Assembly (NCBI RefSeq): GCF_003286085.1
Contig: NW_020825706.1
Location: 1,488,001 to 1,552,000 of the forward strand
Source: Drosophila persimilis
Lineage: Eukaryota > Arthropoda > Insecta > Diptera > Drosophilidae
Length of the DNA: 64,000 bases
Reading direction: 5' to 3'
Shown piece by piece: positions 32,319 to 45,720 of this stretch. A model generated the notes under the pieces. It had not been told where the DNA came from. It worked only from the letters and a program-made list of their open reading frames with translations, and ran no database searches. The first letter of the stretch is position 1, and each line of letters opens with the position of its first letter. Position numbers and translations under genes: made by a program.

Positions 32319-33806
32319 ATGGCCGGAAAAGGAGAGATCATCCAAATCCATATTGGTCAGGCGGGGGTGCAGATAGCCAATGCCTGCTGGGAGCTCTACT
32401 GCCTGGAGCATGGCGTCATTGCCAATGGCCGTTTGATACAACAGCCGCCAGATGACTCGTTTCTCACCTTCTTCGAGTGCACCAGCCAGCAGTCTTGTGT
32501 ACAGCCGAGAGTCGTGATGATCGACACAGAGCCCACGGTTATTGGTGAGTGTTCCGTACACTTTTTTGTACCTCTTTCATGGGCTTTTCCTTTTGCAGAT
32601 GAAATCCGTACGGGCGCCTATAAGAATCTCTTCCATCCGGACACTCTCATCACTGGGAAGGATGACAGCGGCAGCAACTTTTCCCGGGGCTATAATCTGA
32701 TGGCCAGCGAGCTGTTGGATCGCTCGATGAATGCCATTCGACGGGTGGCCGATCGCTGCCGGGGTCTCAGGGGTTTCCTGGTCTATCGGGCGATTGGCGG
32801 TGGCTCGGGCTCGGGTCTAGGGACACGCATCATGGAGAAGCTGGTGGAGGATTTCGGCAAGAAGATGACCATAGTGGAGTTTCTGGTGTATCCTTCGCCT
32901 TCGTAAGTGCGGAAAGAGTTCGGGTTTCCTTTTTTCTACAACTTTCTTTTGGTCTTAAGGATATCCCCCGTGATTGTGGAGCCCTACAATGCCCTGCTGG
33001 CCACACACTTCTCCATGGACTGTGCGGACGTGTCGTTTATTGTGGACAACGAGGCGCTGTATGATATCTGTGCGAATACCCTCAATGTTCCCGCCCCGAC
33101 CTACACCAATCTGAATCGCATCATTGGCCAGGTGGTGGCGGGTTTTACGGCCTCGCAGCGCTTTGGCGGACAGTCTAGCGTGAGTTTTCAGGAGCTGCAA
33201 ACGAATCTGGTGCCGTATCCGCGCATCCACTATCCGCTGATCAACTATGCCCCCCTTGTGCCGCACTCGCACGCCCAGTTCGTGAACATGTCGACGGCCC
33301 AGCTGACGGGGCAGTGCTTTCAGATGAGCAACCAAATGGTGCGCTGCAATCCCTCGCACGGCAAGTACATGGCCTGTGTGCTGCTCTATCGCGGTGACAT
33401 TGCCACCAACGAGATCAACCTGGCGCTGGAGAACATCAAGAGGACGCGATCGTTTCGGTTTGTGGACTGGTCACCCACCGGCTTCAAGGTAGGCGTCAGC
33501 AACATGCCGCCGGCATACGTGCCCGGCGGCGATCTGGCGCCCACAAACAGCGCCTGCGTGGCCGTCTCGAACAACACGAACATACGGATCGCCTGGTGCC
33601 GGCTGGTCAATAAGTTCGATAAGCTGTATCAGAGGCGCGCCTTTGTCTACCATTATGTGGGCGAGGGCCTCGAGGAGGGGAATTTCGCCGAGGCCTCCGA
33701 GAATATCTGCCAGCTAGTCCACGATTATCTCGAGGTGGATGCCACGGCACCGAACTCGCGACGCGGCACCGACGCCGACGATGGCGGTTCAACGGGCTCC
33801 AATTGA
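32319..33806 (+). CDS. Divergent alpha-tubulin family member (CG7794-like)
   Basis: Three exons (32319-32544, 32599-32902, 32960-33806) give 458 residues. Family marks are clear: QIHIGQAGVQIANACWELYCLEHG at the start, DDSFLTFF, EPTVIDEIRTG, LITGKDD, the GTP-binding loop GGGSGSG (142-148, normally GGGTGSG), VEPYNALL, LQTNLVPYPRIHYPL and KYMACVLLYRGD. The Glu before LQTNL, which triggers GTP hydrolysis on the beta-subunit in alpha-tubulins, is kept. The protein differs from ordinary alpha-tubulin in three ways. The loop that carries acetylated Lys40 is shortened (LIQQPPDDSF) and has no lysine. The start lacks the MREC motif. The tail ends in DADDGGSTGSN instead of an acidic EEY end. I infer a specialised, probably tissue-restricted tubulin; the frame is intact. 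Confidence 0.9.
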
Positions 33807-36289
33807 TGTTGTGTTCTTTCTCTTCCCCCAAAATATAAACCAAAATTTCACTGTGAAGTAAAGAATCTTCTTTTGGGTAATTGGCCGTGCAATTGATGAC
33901 TCGATGACTTCATCAAGTACAGCGTTTTCGGTTTGTGTGCGTTTGAGCCAAATTAAGTATTTATGGTTGCGGCCAAAACAAACATTGACCTGGCCCTGCA
34001 ATTTGCGTTGCATTGACCTCCAGGCTTTTGGGGGCGTGTCCGGGCACAGGATGGCTCTCCGGGGTATAATTAAAATGATGGCAAGAAAAGCCCCCAAACC
34101 CCAAAAGGGTTTAGCACGTACCGAGGCAAAAGTCGCGCTTATCGCGATCGCACCCAGGGCAAGGTCTCCCCTCTCTCTCTTTGTCTGTGACGTGACTTAC
34201 GCACGCTTAAAGCGCGATTATCGATGAAGGAACCCACCGAAAGCCTGCATGCAATATCCCCCTTGCTATCTACCAAAGATCTTCTTTGGGGCACAGACCC
34301 TTCACTCAGAGAGAGGAGAGAGACCGCATCTTATCAGAGCCTCAACCTTTTGGTGTGGTCTTCGTCCTGCCTTGACCGCTATGTTATTATGAGATCCTTT
34401 GTCTGTGTGTTTGTTAACTGTTGCTAATCTTAAATTGGAACTTTGGGGCTTTTGCCAGCGTGAGAACCGCTGCGTGTGGGATATCCCTCATTTTTTTTTT
34501 TGGGACGGGGTGTTAATGAGCTAAAGGATATCCCCTGGACCACCTTGGGGCCTTGTCCCTAAATGAAGTTGTTGGCTAATAAAGCAATTTCCAACGAACT
34601 GTTTTTTTGGTTCTAGTGAGACGCATCTTTTGAAGGCTATGCGCTGGGGGGAGCAGGAGTAGGTGGAAATATCTAGTTAACTCTTTCGGTGGAACGACGG
34701 CCCCGCTCGCCTGACCTCCTTTATTTATGCACTAATCCGTGGGAAATACTCGCCCAGAGACACCTGGGGGCCGATTTATGCCACAACACAATAAAAACAC
34801 AGAGAAACATTCGAGTGGAGAGGCCCGCACCCGCAACAAAGACACAGCCAAAGGAAAAATTCAATAAAAGTCGAGTAAGAGATGCCCTGCTTTGAAAGAA
34901 GACATGAAAAACCAACAACTTGTAGGAGTATCTGGTATTATTTTGTGGGTAAAACATTTTACAAGAGAGTTTTTCTATGAAAAGATCGATTTCGTAAGCA
35001 AAAGGTGCCATAAATTAATGGTACCTTTTAACAGAGCACCCTTTATTTCCATAGTTCAAGCAAATCCAGACATAACAAAGGAGAAGCCCATCTCTAGAGC
35101 TCAAATACCCCCAAAGCAAGCCCCAACAAGCTCTCCGAGTGAAGAGTACCCCAGGGGAGGGTAAAAATATGAAACAACCGTCGAGTGAATTAATAAAGCG
35201 CCTCACGAGGCGGCCACGCATTAAACGACACACACAAAAAGGCATTTACAAGGTATCCAAAAGCGAAGGCAGGAAGAGGACCCTCGGTCCGTCCACATAT
35301 GCAACGTTCAACCAATAGATGCCACATGACTGACCAAAGCACCACTACAGTCTACTTTTTTCGTAGCCGAGGGCAAACATTTTGGAATTGCAATTTTCGA
35401 CTTCATTTCCAGGCTTTCGTAGGCACCAGGCAACACCTACCGAGGCACCACAGCCACAGCTACAGCCACAGCCGGGCAGTACATCGGTGGGCGGCTAGGA
35501 GCTGAGGGATAGGAGTAGGAGCTGGAGCTGGAGCTGCGGCTGGGGCTGTGGCTGGGGCATAGGATACGCAGCAAGTGTTTCGATTTATGTTTTTGCGCCT
35601 CAGCCACACTCGTACTACGTACAACATGCCACAAGACACACAGAGACACACAGTGCTGCGGCATTTTCATTCAAAATGTTTAACCAGCCGTTCCGTTTCG
35701 TTCCGTTCGGTTCGGACCACAAGACCAGACCACTTGTTGCTCTTTTATTCATTCAATTTGTCAGTTTTGCACTAGCAAAACGAAAACCCAGTCCAGTCCA
35801 GTCCCGGTCCCCTTCGGCCCCCTCCGTCAGAGTCAAAAGGTTATCGCCACACTTGCTGCATTTATACAGCCTCATCATGGGGCAGGCATCATCATGATGA
35901 TCATGATGGGGCGATCATCTCATGGTTATGGGGCATGGGTTTCTGTGTGCTGTGGCTGTCTGCTGCGGCTGTGTTGCACTCTTCTGTTGCATGTTTACAT
36001 GGCAAAATTATTAGTGGGTAATATTTGTGAAATATTTGTTTTCTAATCTGTAAACACCAATCATATTAGCAATTTGAATATGACAGCGCCAGCGCTACGA
36101 AAACAGTAACAGCGCATTCTCTTGTTGTTGTCGCGGATACCCTTCTGTTGGTGGTAGGGGTCGATGGGTATTCGGGAGACGCTTTCTTATTTGGGACTGG
36201 GGAAGGAAGTACTTTCTATTCTGTTTATTGGTTGTTTTCTTGGTTAACGTTGGTCCGGTTATGTTTTAGTAGGAACTGAGACATAATAA

Positions 36290-36900
36290 TAGATAAATAT
36301 GGTTAATTGGTGTTCGATAAATATCGGTAATATCAATAATGTACATATGAGAATAAAATGTTATTGATTTTTAGCGATTATGGGGAACGATAAGTTTCGA
36401 CAATATTAAGAATATAATAGATTAGAAGAAAATATCGATAATTATAGGTTATTAGCGATTAGAGATTGATAATTATCAGTGATTAGTGATCGATATTTGT
36501 CGATAAAATGAACAATATGAAGAGTATATTAGATTATACGGAAAAATTGATAATTATCGGTGGTTCGATATAGATAATTTTTGATAAAATCAAGAAAATA
36601 TTAAAATAAAAGTAGATATCGATATTTATCGGTGATTACTGGTTGTGGTCAAGAATACATACAATTTAAAGTAAAAATCGATAATTATCGTTAGTGATCG
36701 ATAATTATGGATAAAATTATTAATATAAAAAATATTTTTGAGTAATAGTAAAAATCGATAATTATCGGTGGTTGGTGATCGAAAATAAAGGATAAAATTA
36801 ATAATGTCAAGAATATATTAGACTATAAGTAAAAATCGATCATTATTGTTGATAATCGATAATGGATTGATTTATAATTACCGATAATATCAATTATCTA
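36290..36900. repeat. Tandem array of about 95-bp units built around ATCGATAATTATCG
   Basis: Six or seven degenerate units share AAAAATCGATAATTATCGGTG, TAGTGATCGATA, GGATAAAATnAATAAT and AAGAATATATTAGA words. CGATA or its complement occurs several times per unit. Perfect DREF sites TATCGATA lie at 36433-36440 and 36617-36624. The array resembles in motif, but not clearly in unit, the one at 26.7-27.0 kb. Confidence 0.75.
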
Positions 36901-39164
36901 TATGAAATATTATCAAGATACCTATTTTTTTCATCAGGCCATAACCAAAATTATCGCAGGTATGCATATTCTAAGGATGATATAGAAAGAATATATAGGA
37001 AATATAGAAGATTGATGGGCCGACTGACCATTCCCAAAAAGTGTACGAGATCTTAGCCTAGAAATCTTAATGTTTCAAGGAATGAAAGGAGGGGACCTTC
37101 AAGAGCAGAGTCGTATAAGCCCCATACCTTTCAATAGGAAACTCCGTAAAGAAGAGCATCTGATATTTCTTTATCAAAAAGTATACTTTCTTCTTCCGTT
37201 TGTTGTTGTTGTTGTGGTCAACGGTCAGTGGTGGCTTGTGGCTAGTGTGTTCGGTTATTATGCTGGCCCATTCGTTCATTCGTTTGGGTGGGTGGGTAGG
37301 TGGGGCGTGAGTTATTATCTATTCAATTGTTGCACTTTGCTGCTTCCTATTGCCTTGAGCCATTGCATGGCCATACCCTCCACTGAATCTCCTTTCCCCC
37401 CTTTCTTTTTTTTTGCAGTTATGAGTCGACTGCCATGAAATTTATGATAAATGCCAAGAGATCTGCAAACTTTGAATTCGACTCGGCTCGTTAGCCATCT
37501 CCCTACCCTGCTGTTGGATCGTTTACAACACTTTAAGAGGATTTTAGTGCCGCTTCCCTCCAGCCAGCATCCAGCACCGTTTGACTCCATTGGCAGCCAT
37601 TAGCAAGGCAATTGACATACTCCTTGACAGACAGTCAAGTCTCTAAGTGCATGGAATTTATCATCATCCACTCATCGGTGGGGCAGAGGAGGCGTTTGCC
37701 AAAAATGGCACAAATAACGACATAATTTGCTGAAGATTTGGCCAACATCAGAGATCGGCAGCAGGCTCAACTCTGGCAGCAGGCAGCAGACAACAGGCAA
37801 CAGTCTACAGGCAACTCTCTGGAAAACGACAAACGACATATGCAAATTGACTGTGAACGCAGACGACGCACAGCACAGTACAGCAACAGCCAAAAATGGT
37901 GTGCAAATCGTTAGGCCACTTTGTAAATGCACTGAAAGAAAGTGTGGAAACCTTAGGAATAAAGAGGCCATGGTGAAGAACTAAAAACAAGCTCGTTGGT
38001 TGAAATAGAAGTCAAATTCCAAAGGTTCTTAAGTAAGAGTAACATTTTAGCCTGTTTAAACCTCGGACGCGTCATGCAGCAGCACTCCTCGGTTGGTTTT
38101 GGCACTTTTATGCTTAACAAGCTTCTTCTTGGAGTCGTTTTGGTATCCCGTTCTCTTCTTACACTGACCAAAGCCCAAGCCACACTACAAAAATCGTTTA
38201 CCAAGGTTTTTTTTTTTAATAAATCCTCTTTAAACACTTTGTTTTCGCCCAGTGTGCCTTGCATAGATACTATATAAATAATTCAATTAGTTAAAGTAGA
38301 AATTAGCAACAGATACAACATTTTGTTAAAAGATTTGCCAATCTGACAGTCTTTGATCTCTCGGGGGCCACTCACAGTAGCAACAGATGAGATCACCCAC
38401 CCGTCCATCCATCCATCCATCCATCCAACCATCCAACCATTCAGTCAGCCACTAACCAATCGGTTAGATCAAATGGCTTTTTGTTTTGCAGTTTGACTAA
38501 ATGCTTTATTGGCTCTCAGGTGAGAGAATAAATAGATGCAAAAAAATGCTTCGAATTTGAACTTGAGAATTCCATATTAAGTGCATTTTGAAATGGGAAT
38601 CGGAGTGCCACTCCAATGGCACTGTGTGGCATGGTAATTACACTGCAACTCGGTCAAATTCTGCACTAAACGCAATTAATCAAGCCACGCGGGTCGTGCC
38701 TGGCCAAATGTTTTTTCCACTCCTAATGATGCCGTGGAGCAGCTCCGCTCCTCCTCCTCGCTTTTTGGCCTCCTGCCATTGCGCAAATATGGCTTGAGTC
38801 AAAGTTCAAGCAACGAACAAAAAAAACTGTGCTTAATGTCTCACTTATGGCCAAGAGACCAAAGCCAGTCTGGGGCGCGGGTCAGGACTCCGTTGCGTGA
38901 GAATGTTTGAGGCTTGTGGCTTGTGGCCGGACGTTTGTCAAGCTCTAATTTGCTTTGACTTGGTCACGTGTTGCCCAGTCTCAATATCTTGATGGATCGA
39001 GGCGTTGCGAGTGGAAGTTGTGCATTATATAGCCTGATAATTTGGCTTAAATGCGTGGCCAGGCACCAACTAATAGCATAGAGAGGTTTGGTCATAGATT
39101 TGGGCTAAAGGATACCCTGATGGGGAGATTTTTTTAGAGGAAAGGAATATACAAACAATTAAAT

Positions 39165-39625
39165 ATCAAGGCAGAAAAATGTTCGGCTCTCTCGCTTCTT
39201 TGGCTTGGGACGATATGAGTAAAATTTCGGATAGATCAAGTCTTTATATATATTTCCACAATATCTGTGAGAGAAATACATAAAACAGACAAAAAAATAT
39301 AAATATTTCATCTGAAAGATTAAATATTCCAAGACTGGGCGACAAGCCAACCCCTGGCTCACTCGCTGCGTTAACTTGCGATGATATTAATAAAATATCG
39401 AAAAAATATCAAGTCTTTATATATAAGTCCACAATATTTGTGGGTGAAATACAGAAAACACACAAAAAACTAAATATTCCATCTGAAAGAATAAATATTC
39501 GAAAACTGGGCGACAATCCAACCCCTGGCTCACTCGCTTCGTTCCCTTGCGACGATATGTGTTAAATATCGGAGAGGTTAAGTCTTTATATATAATTCCA
39601 CAATATTTGGTGAAGAAATAATCAA
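39165..39625. repeat. Three tandem copies of a roughly 180-bp unit
   Basis: The words GGCTCnCTCGCTTCGTT, GCGACGATATG, TCAAGTCTTTATATATA, TCCACAATATTTGTG, TCATCTGAAAGA and ACTGGGCGACAA recur near 39184, 39355 and 39530. The first and third copies are partial. No coding is seen. Confidence 0.8.
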
Positions 39626-42600
39626 AGTAATGAAGAGTTTGGGCACAAAATCTATCTTCCTGTCCATCTTAGATGTCTAAAAATAATATCTATATGCTCT
39701 TAACTCTCATAATCTCTTAGATGCCAACGGATACGGCTAGATCGTTTATAGAAGAAACACTCAGCGCATGTTCAAGCGACTACCGTATATAATAAGTGTC
39801 CAATGGTAGTCATTCCTAATCCTAATCAATTTTGAACGCCTCACGAGGCGTCATAAACACGCTCTCAACACTTGCACAGAGACAGAGTGAGTGAGAGAGA
39901 GAGAGAGAGAGATAGAGTACCAAAGTAATTTAAGCAGAAAAAAACATTTGCCAAAGTGTTACAATTTCCATTAGTTACAGTTATTTGGCCAAAACACATC
40001 AGAGAGTGAAGTGAGGCAAGAGACTCTTTCCACTTGCCACTTGCAACTGGGGCTGTGGCTGTGGCTGCGGCTGTGGCTGGGGCACAATTATCAACTTTTT
40101 TTGCGTTGATTACGATGATGGATTATAACACTTTGGCCGGCTGGCTGGACAGCCCAACTGGAGGCTAGAAAAACTGGAACATTTTTGCTTGAAAATTGAA
40201 TGAGTGGAGGCTGCAGGGGCAGAGGCCGGGGCTACAACCGATTGGCTCCTTCCTTCCAAAACGAAATTAATTTAACAGCTTGACAGGATTATGCGAGAGA
40301 ACAGGGTCAAACCAGAAGATGATTCCATGACCAATGGGCCGCTGACAGGCGGCTGGCCAACAGATTGGTCACAAGTCACAATCCCAGACAGAAGCTCAGA
40401 GAAGCCCTTAAGGCCATGGCGAATCGGTACCAGACCGAAGACCGAACACCGAAGACTGTAACCAATTAACCGAATCATTTAACACGTGCTCTGGGCATGG
40501 GCTTTGGGGGGCACAGGTGCAGCTGCAGCTAGAGATCTCCAATCGTCTCCTCTCCTCTCTGTATGTTTGTGCTAATTGAGCAGGAATCTATGACAAACAT
40601 AAATGTATTCGGGGAGGAACCAAAGAACAGATAAGAAATGTAAGATATCTACATGATCGAAGGTTGGGATACACTTTTAAAGACTTACATTTACTCATCT
40701 GTGGGATATAGAGCTTCAAATAGTTATAGCCTTAATAATCAAAGGTTCTTGGCAAACCTATAAAGAAAAGATATGGTGTTGGGATTTTATTAGTATTTTT
40801 CAGGAATATATCTTTGTGGAATTGTGGAATAATATGTCGAAAAAAAAGCTTCAGTCTTTTTGGGTTTTTGGCTAAGAAAATGTAGATGTGCATAGAAGAA
40901 AACGTTTCTAAATAAAGATCTTTGAATAGCATAATCTTAAGCACAATATTCTCTCGATTAAGGGACCTTTGCTTTCGGTTCTCCAAGGATATTTCTATGA
41001 TAAAGAAGTTATATTCTATTCAAACTTTATAGATTTACAGAGAAGATCATTTAAGAGCTTTTTCTACGAATTCTTTGGCTTATCTTAAGCCCAAAAAGTA
41101 CATCTGTATTCCATAAATCTTAATCCTGCCAAAAACCCAATCAAACTTCGATTACCCTGCTCTTACACCTGAGACTCACCGTAGAAGTCGGCTTAACGAT
41201 CATTGACTAGACCATTTGCTATATAAAGTGGCATATGCAAATATGCCGACGATTGGCAACCGGGACATGGGGGGAATGGGGGTAGGACATGGCTACTGGC
41301 ATCGGCAAACCGACTGCCGCCGGCCGATTAATCAATGATAAATCCGAAATAGATAAATGACCCAGGCACATGGCAAAAGAAATGTTGTGTGGTCCCCCTT
41401 CAAAAGAACTGATCACCTGCTGCCCATTGGGCTCCTGTTACCAGCTCTCTTCTCGTCCTCATAGCGGGTGCAAGATAAATGCTCCACTGATGATGCTGAC
41501 AGTGGAATTCGGTGGAGTCCCAGAGAGTCCCCACACATTGCATCATCTGCTGCGGCCGACTGTTTATGGGCATTGTCAATGTCTTTGGCGACGCATTTGC
41601 ATCGTACGGTTAATTGTGACCGCTATTTGTTGACCAATTGTGGGTGGCAGAGGCACTGGAAGCACCACCGAATTCGGCATTGCACCATATGCACCACAAA
41701 CCAAGCGAAAAACTCGTTTAGGTTTTACCCTAGAAGAGGGTATGAGAGAAATGTGGAGTGTGCATCGAAGAAAACGGTTTTATTGAAAGTTTTCTTCCGA
41801 TAGCTGTCTATAAGAACCTTCGGTATCTTTTGAGAACGTAGGAATTGAGGGTTAAGATGGGAACTAAATGGATTGAATGGGTTTAAGGGTTATCTGACAT
41901 AAAAAGCATCGATTTTGGGGTATGTTAAGGTGCAAAAACCATTCACGGAATAAACTTTGATGATTTCCAAAAGACAGTTTCTAGTGGTACTTCAATATAT
42001 ATCCTCCTCCAAATGGGTCTTAGGGAAACTAAAACAAAAACTACACAAAAATCAAACAAAAATGACTCTTAAATTCTTCGAATTGTTCTTTAATATTCCT
42101 TCTCTGAATGCGTACCAATATCTTTGGTAAGTCCTTGCCCAAGAGCATTTGAAGCTTCGGTTTTGGTTCTCTTTTATGTTTGGGAATTTGCATAGTTCTG
42201 TCTCTCTCTCTGTCTGTGATCTACAGAGTTCGCACAGGTGGCAGTGGGGCACACACAAAAGGCCACAAAGAGAGTAGATAACTTTAGTGGCTATGTCCTC
42301 TTACGAGCTTTGCCCTCGTTAGCTCCTCGACTGCGACTGTATCTGTATCTGTGGCTGTGTGGCTTGCTAGCCGGATATCTATATATAGCCAACTGGTGTG
42401 ATTTTGATTCATGGCGCGATTATATGTGCGCACGCAGTTTATCTTCTTTTCAGCTTCTTCTGCTGCTGCTGCCGTCTCCTTTTTTTTCCGCACAGTAGCC
42501 TGCCTGGTCGCAGCATGAAGGCTCCAAGCCCCACACTCTGGTCTGTGGTCTCTGGCCTGTGGCCTGATCCTCCGTTGCGTCGCATCGTTTCGGCTTGTGG

Positions 42601-45129
42601 CACTTAACATTTTATTGTTAATAAAATATATTACATGGGGCAATACAAAAGGCCAAAACCAGGTTGAGTGTGTGCCGGACCCCAAATGCGTTAACGAAAT
42701 CATCTGCCAGGAGGCGAACGGGGGGTAGAAGGAGAGGCCAGGCCGCTCCTCCAGATGCTTGCTTCTCAGAGGGAATGTCGCGTGAGTTCGTGTCGTACAT
42801 TTAACGCGTGACTTCTTTTGAAAATTGTTCATAAATTTTGCGTTTAACAGTAGCAGAAAGGCAACGGCACAGCCGCAAAACTCCAGGCCCATACAAGACC
42901 GTTGAAGGCTTCGGGCAAGGGAATTGGCTGAATTAAATGATTGGGAAGCAGGGGAAAATTGCGTCTACAGATACCCTGCAATATTATAGGGAGATTATGG
43001 TAAGGAAAAGCATATTTCGGGGGTTTGAAACATGTACCCAAATGCATAGAAGAAACCTCTGAAGAGGGACGACCTTTTCAAGTCTAAAAGAAAATGTTTA
43101 GACCGTGGTTCTTCATCAGAAACTAGACTCCTTTCCTCCTTCTCAAACCTCAAAATTCTTGGAAAAAGACGTATTTTTAGGGAACCAAAATTCTAATTTA
43201 AAATTAAATTGAAGCTTTTATTTATTCCGGCTATAAAAACTATAATAAAACACAGAATTTCAGAAAATATTCCCTAAATATATGGTCCTATTAAGGCCTC
43301 AAATTTAGCCTTTTTGAATTTTTTTGTGTGAAGATTTGACATATCCCCAAAGCATTCATGGATGTTTCCTGTAAGCAATTATAAAAAAGGATCACTCTTA
43401 GAGTAAATTAAAAAATAATGCTTGGTTTCTTCTCTACACTTCTTTAAATACCAAAAAAAAAATCATAGAAAATCTATAAAATATAAAATTAAATAGATCA
43501 TCCTTGGAACCTGCTTTTCACTTAAAAAAATCATGAAAAATCCTTAAAAAACTGCATAAAAATCCTCCTTCTTCTAAGAGGCCGCAGGGCATTCCCATTT
43601 CTCCTATGGCCTGCAGCACAGCCTCCCAGGTATTTAATTTAAAGCAACTCAACGGAAAATGATTTCACAAATCCGACAGATGCAGGCCCATGGAGCCGCA
43701 GAGAGGCAGAGACAGAGACAGAGAGAGCGTTGCAAATGAATTACAATTTTGCTCATCTGCCTTTCGCTCATTATAATGCATACTCGTATATATATTTGAA
43801 TGAATGAATGAACGTATATTTCTAATTAATAACACACTAAAATGTAATCAACAATGTTAATTAGGCACATCCGCTGCTGCGACGTCGTGTGTTGTCACCT
43901 CCACTCATTCCGTTCGACTTTTAGTTTCATTCATAAAAATCGGAGACAGATACTCAGCGATACTCAGCAGTCGCCTGCCCACGCGGCACCAAAATCTTGG
44001 CTTGAATTTGCATTTGTTCGAAGTAGTAAAAAAAAATCAAGCACACAAAATCGTTAAAGAAAAAACCCTGTCAAAATGTATGGCCAAAAGAATTGCCAAA
44101 CCGGTTAATGGTTTGTTGTTTCGGTTATGAAACTGTTGTCTGTTGCTTGTCGTTTCGTTGCGTTTGTTCGCCGTGTTCGATGTTTTTTTTATTTTTTTAT
44201 GAATGAATGAATGAAGCGTAAAATTTGCATTTTCTACACAAGATTACTCATACGACCCACTGAACTTAGAGAAAGATGAGGAGTACGAAGCCCCAGCGAT
44301 TGTTTGGCTTAGTTCCGCTGAAAAGATAGAGAAAAAAATGAATCAACAATCCCAGTGGCAGGTGTGCCAAAAACTGAATCATATGCCTGATTTAAATAAG
44401 CAATTTGAATTATTATTAATTTATTATTTCCGGTGCAGCAGAGAGCGCCAGAGATGGGTGGCTTTGAATACATTACCGAGATGATTGCCAAACAAATGTT
44501 TGAGCATCTTTCCAGTCAAACAAATAATAAATACCCAACACATATTCTCTACATGTTCATTCACTAAAATAAATATTTATTTTGAGTATTAAGGCACTTG
44601 TCGGTCGTCAATTATGTCTCTCTCTGTTGGCCAGCACTCAGCCTTTCCAAGCAAAAATATATAAAGACGAGGTCAAATCGGAGCTGTGCAATCGAGCAAC
44701 TGAAAGACTGACTGGCTGACTGACGGCCCCACGATCTGGCCAACCGATCAGGCCATAGACAGGCAATTTGTAGACTTTTAAAATAGTTTCAAATACTCCG
44801 CCAGACAACCTGTGCTTTGTCCAGCGATCGGCCAGCAGGCCAACGATCGACAACTACAACAAAAAGCGCATGCAAATTAATAGCCAACTTTGGCCAAAAA
44901 TTAATTGATCACTCGGGACAGGCCAACAGCAGCGGCCGAAGGAGATTGCAGACCCCAGACCCCAGATGTCTGACAGACGATAGACAGGGCGACAGACCAG
45001 GCCGATCGATCTCTATAAAGCAATTGCCTGAACGAAGTACACTTGAAGGAAAATGTTTACGGAAATTTTTAAGGTGTTGAAAGGAGAAAAACAGACAATT
45101 TCTCGCCTTAAGAAAACAAAGGGGTTTTT

Positions 45130-45720
45130 ATTTGTTTACGAATTTTGAATTAAATTTATTTAAAAAAAGCATATTTGTATTTCCATGAAAAGATAAAAAA
45201 CCTAAACTTTTAATATTTACATTTAAAAATAAATATTTACAGTTAAAAAAAAATATTTACATTTAAAACTGTATACCAATAAATTTGATCCATGAATGGA
45301 AATTGTATGAAAAAAATGTTTTCAATATAATTCCGATAAAAATAAATTAATTAATTTTTACATTACACAAAAAAAAAATTGAAGTGCGTTAAACAAAAAG
45401 ATATTTACAATTAAAAAAAATTTACATTTAAAAACATATATAAAAAAATTTTAACTTCTAATATATACATTAAAAAATATTTACTTTTATAATTAAAAAA
45501 TTATTTACATTTAATAAAAATATGTATATTCAAAAAAGCTTAAACTTGTATTATTCCCATTAAAAAAAATCACATTTAAAAAAATATATATTTAATAATG
45601 TATACCAAAAAATTTTGATAAAATATTTTTTTATAAATTAATTAAAATTAAATTAAAATTTTTAAATATTTTTAAGTGTCTTATATTTAGAAAAAAAAAT
45701 ATTTAAAAAGTCTCTTTAAC
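45130..45720. repeat. AT-rich tract with TATTTACATTTAAAA repeats
   Basis: Short degenerate units (about 25-40 bp) with TTTACATTTAAAAA and AATATTTACA words are interrupted by A-runs. They form a tract of several hundred bases of nearly pure A/T. No gene is seen. Confidence 0.6.

Noticed and set aside
32545-32598. Reading the first tubulin intron as coding
   Set aside because: It is open in frame, but GTGAGT and TTTTGCAG flank it exactly at the TVI-DE junction conserved in all alpha-tubulins.
42284-42892. 202-codon open frame on the - strand
   Set aside because: No recognisable domain, no coding-like codon pattern, and composition like the noncoding surroundings; probably chance.
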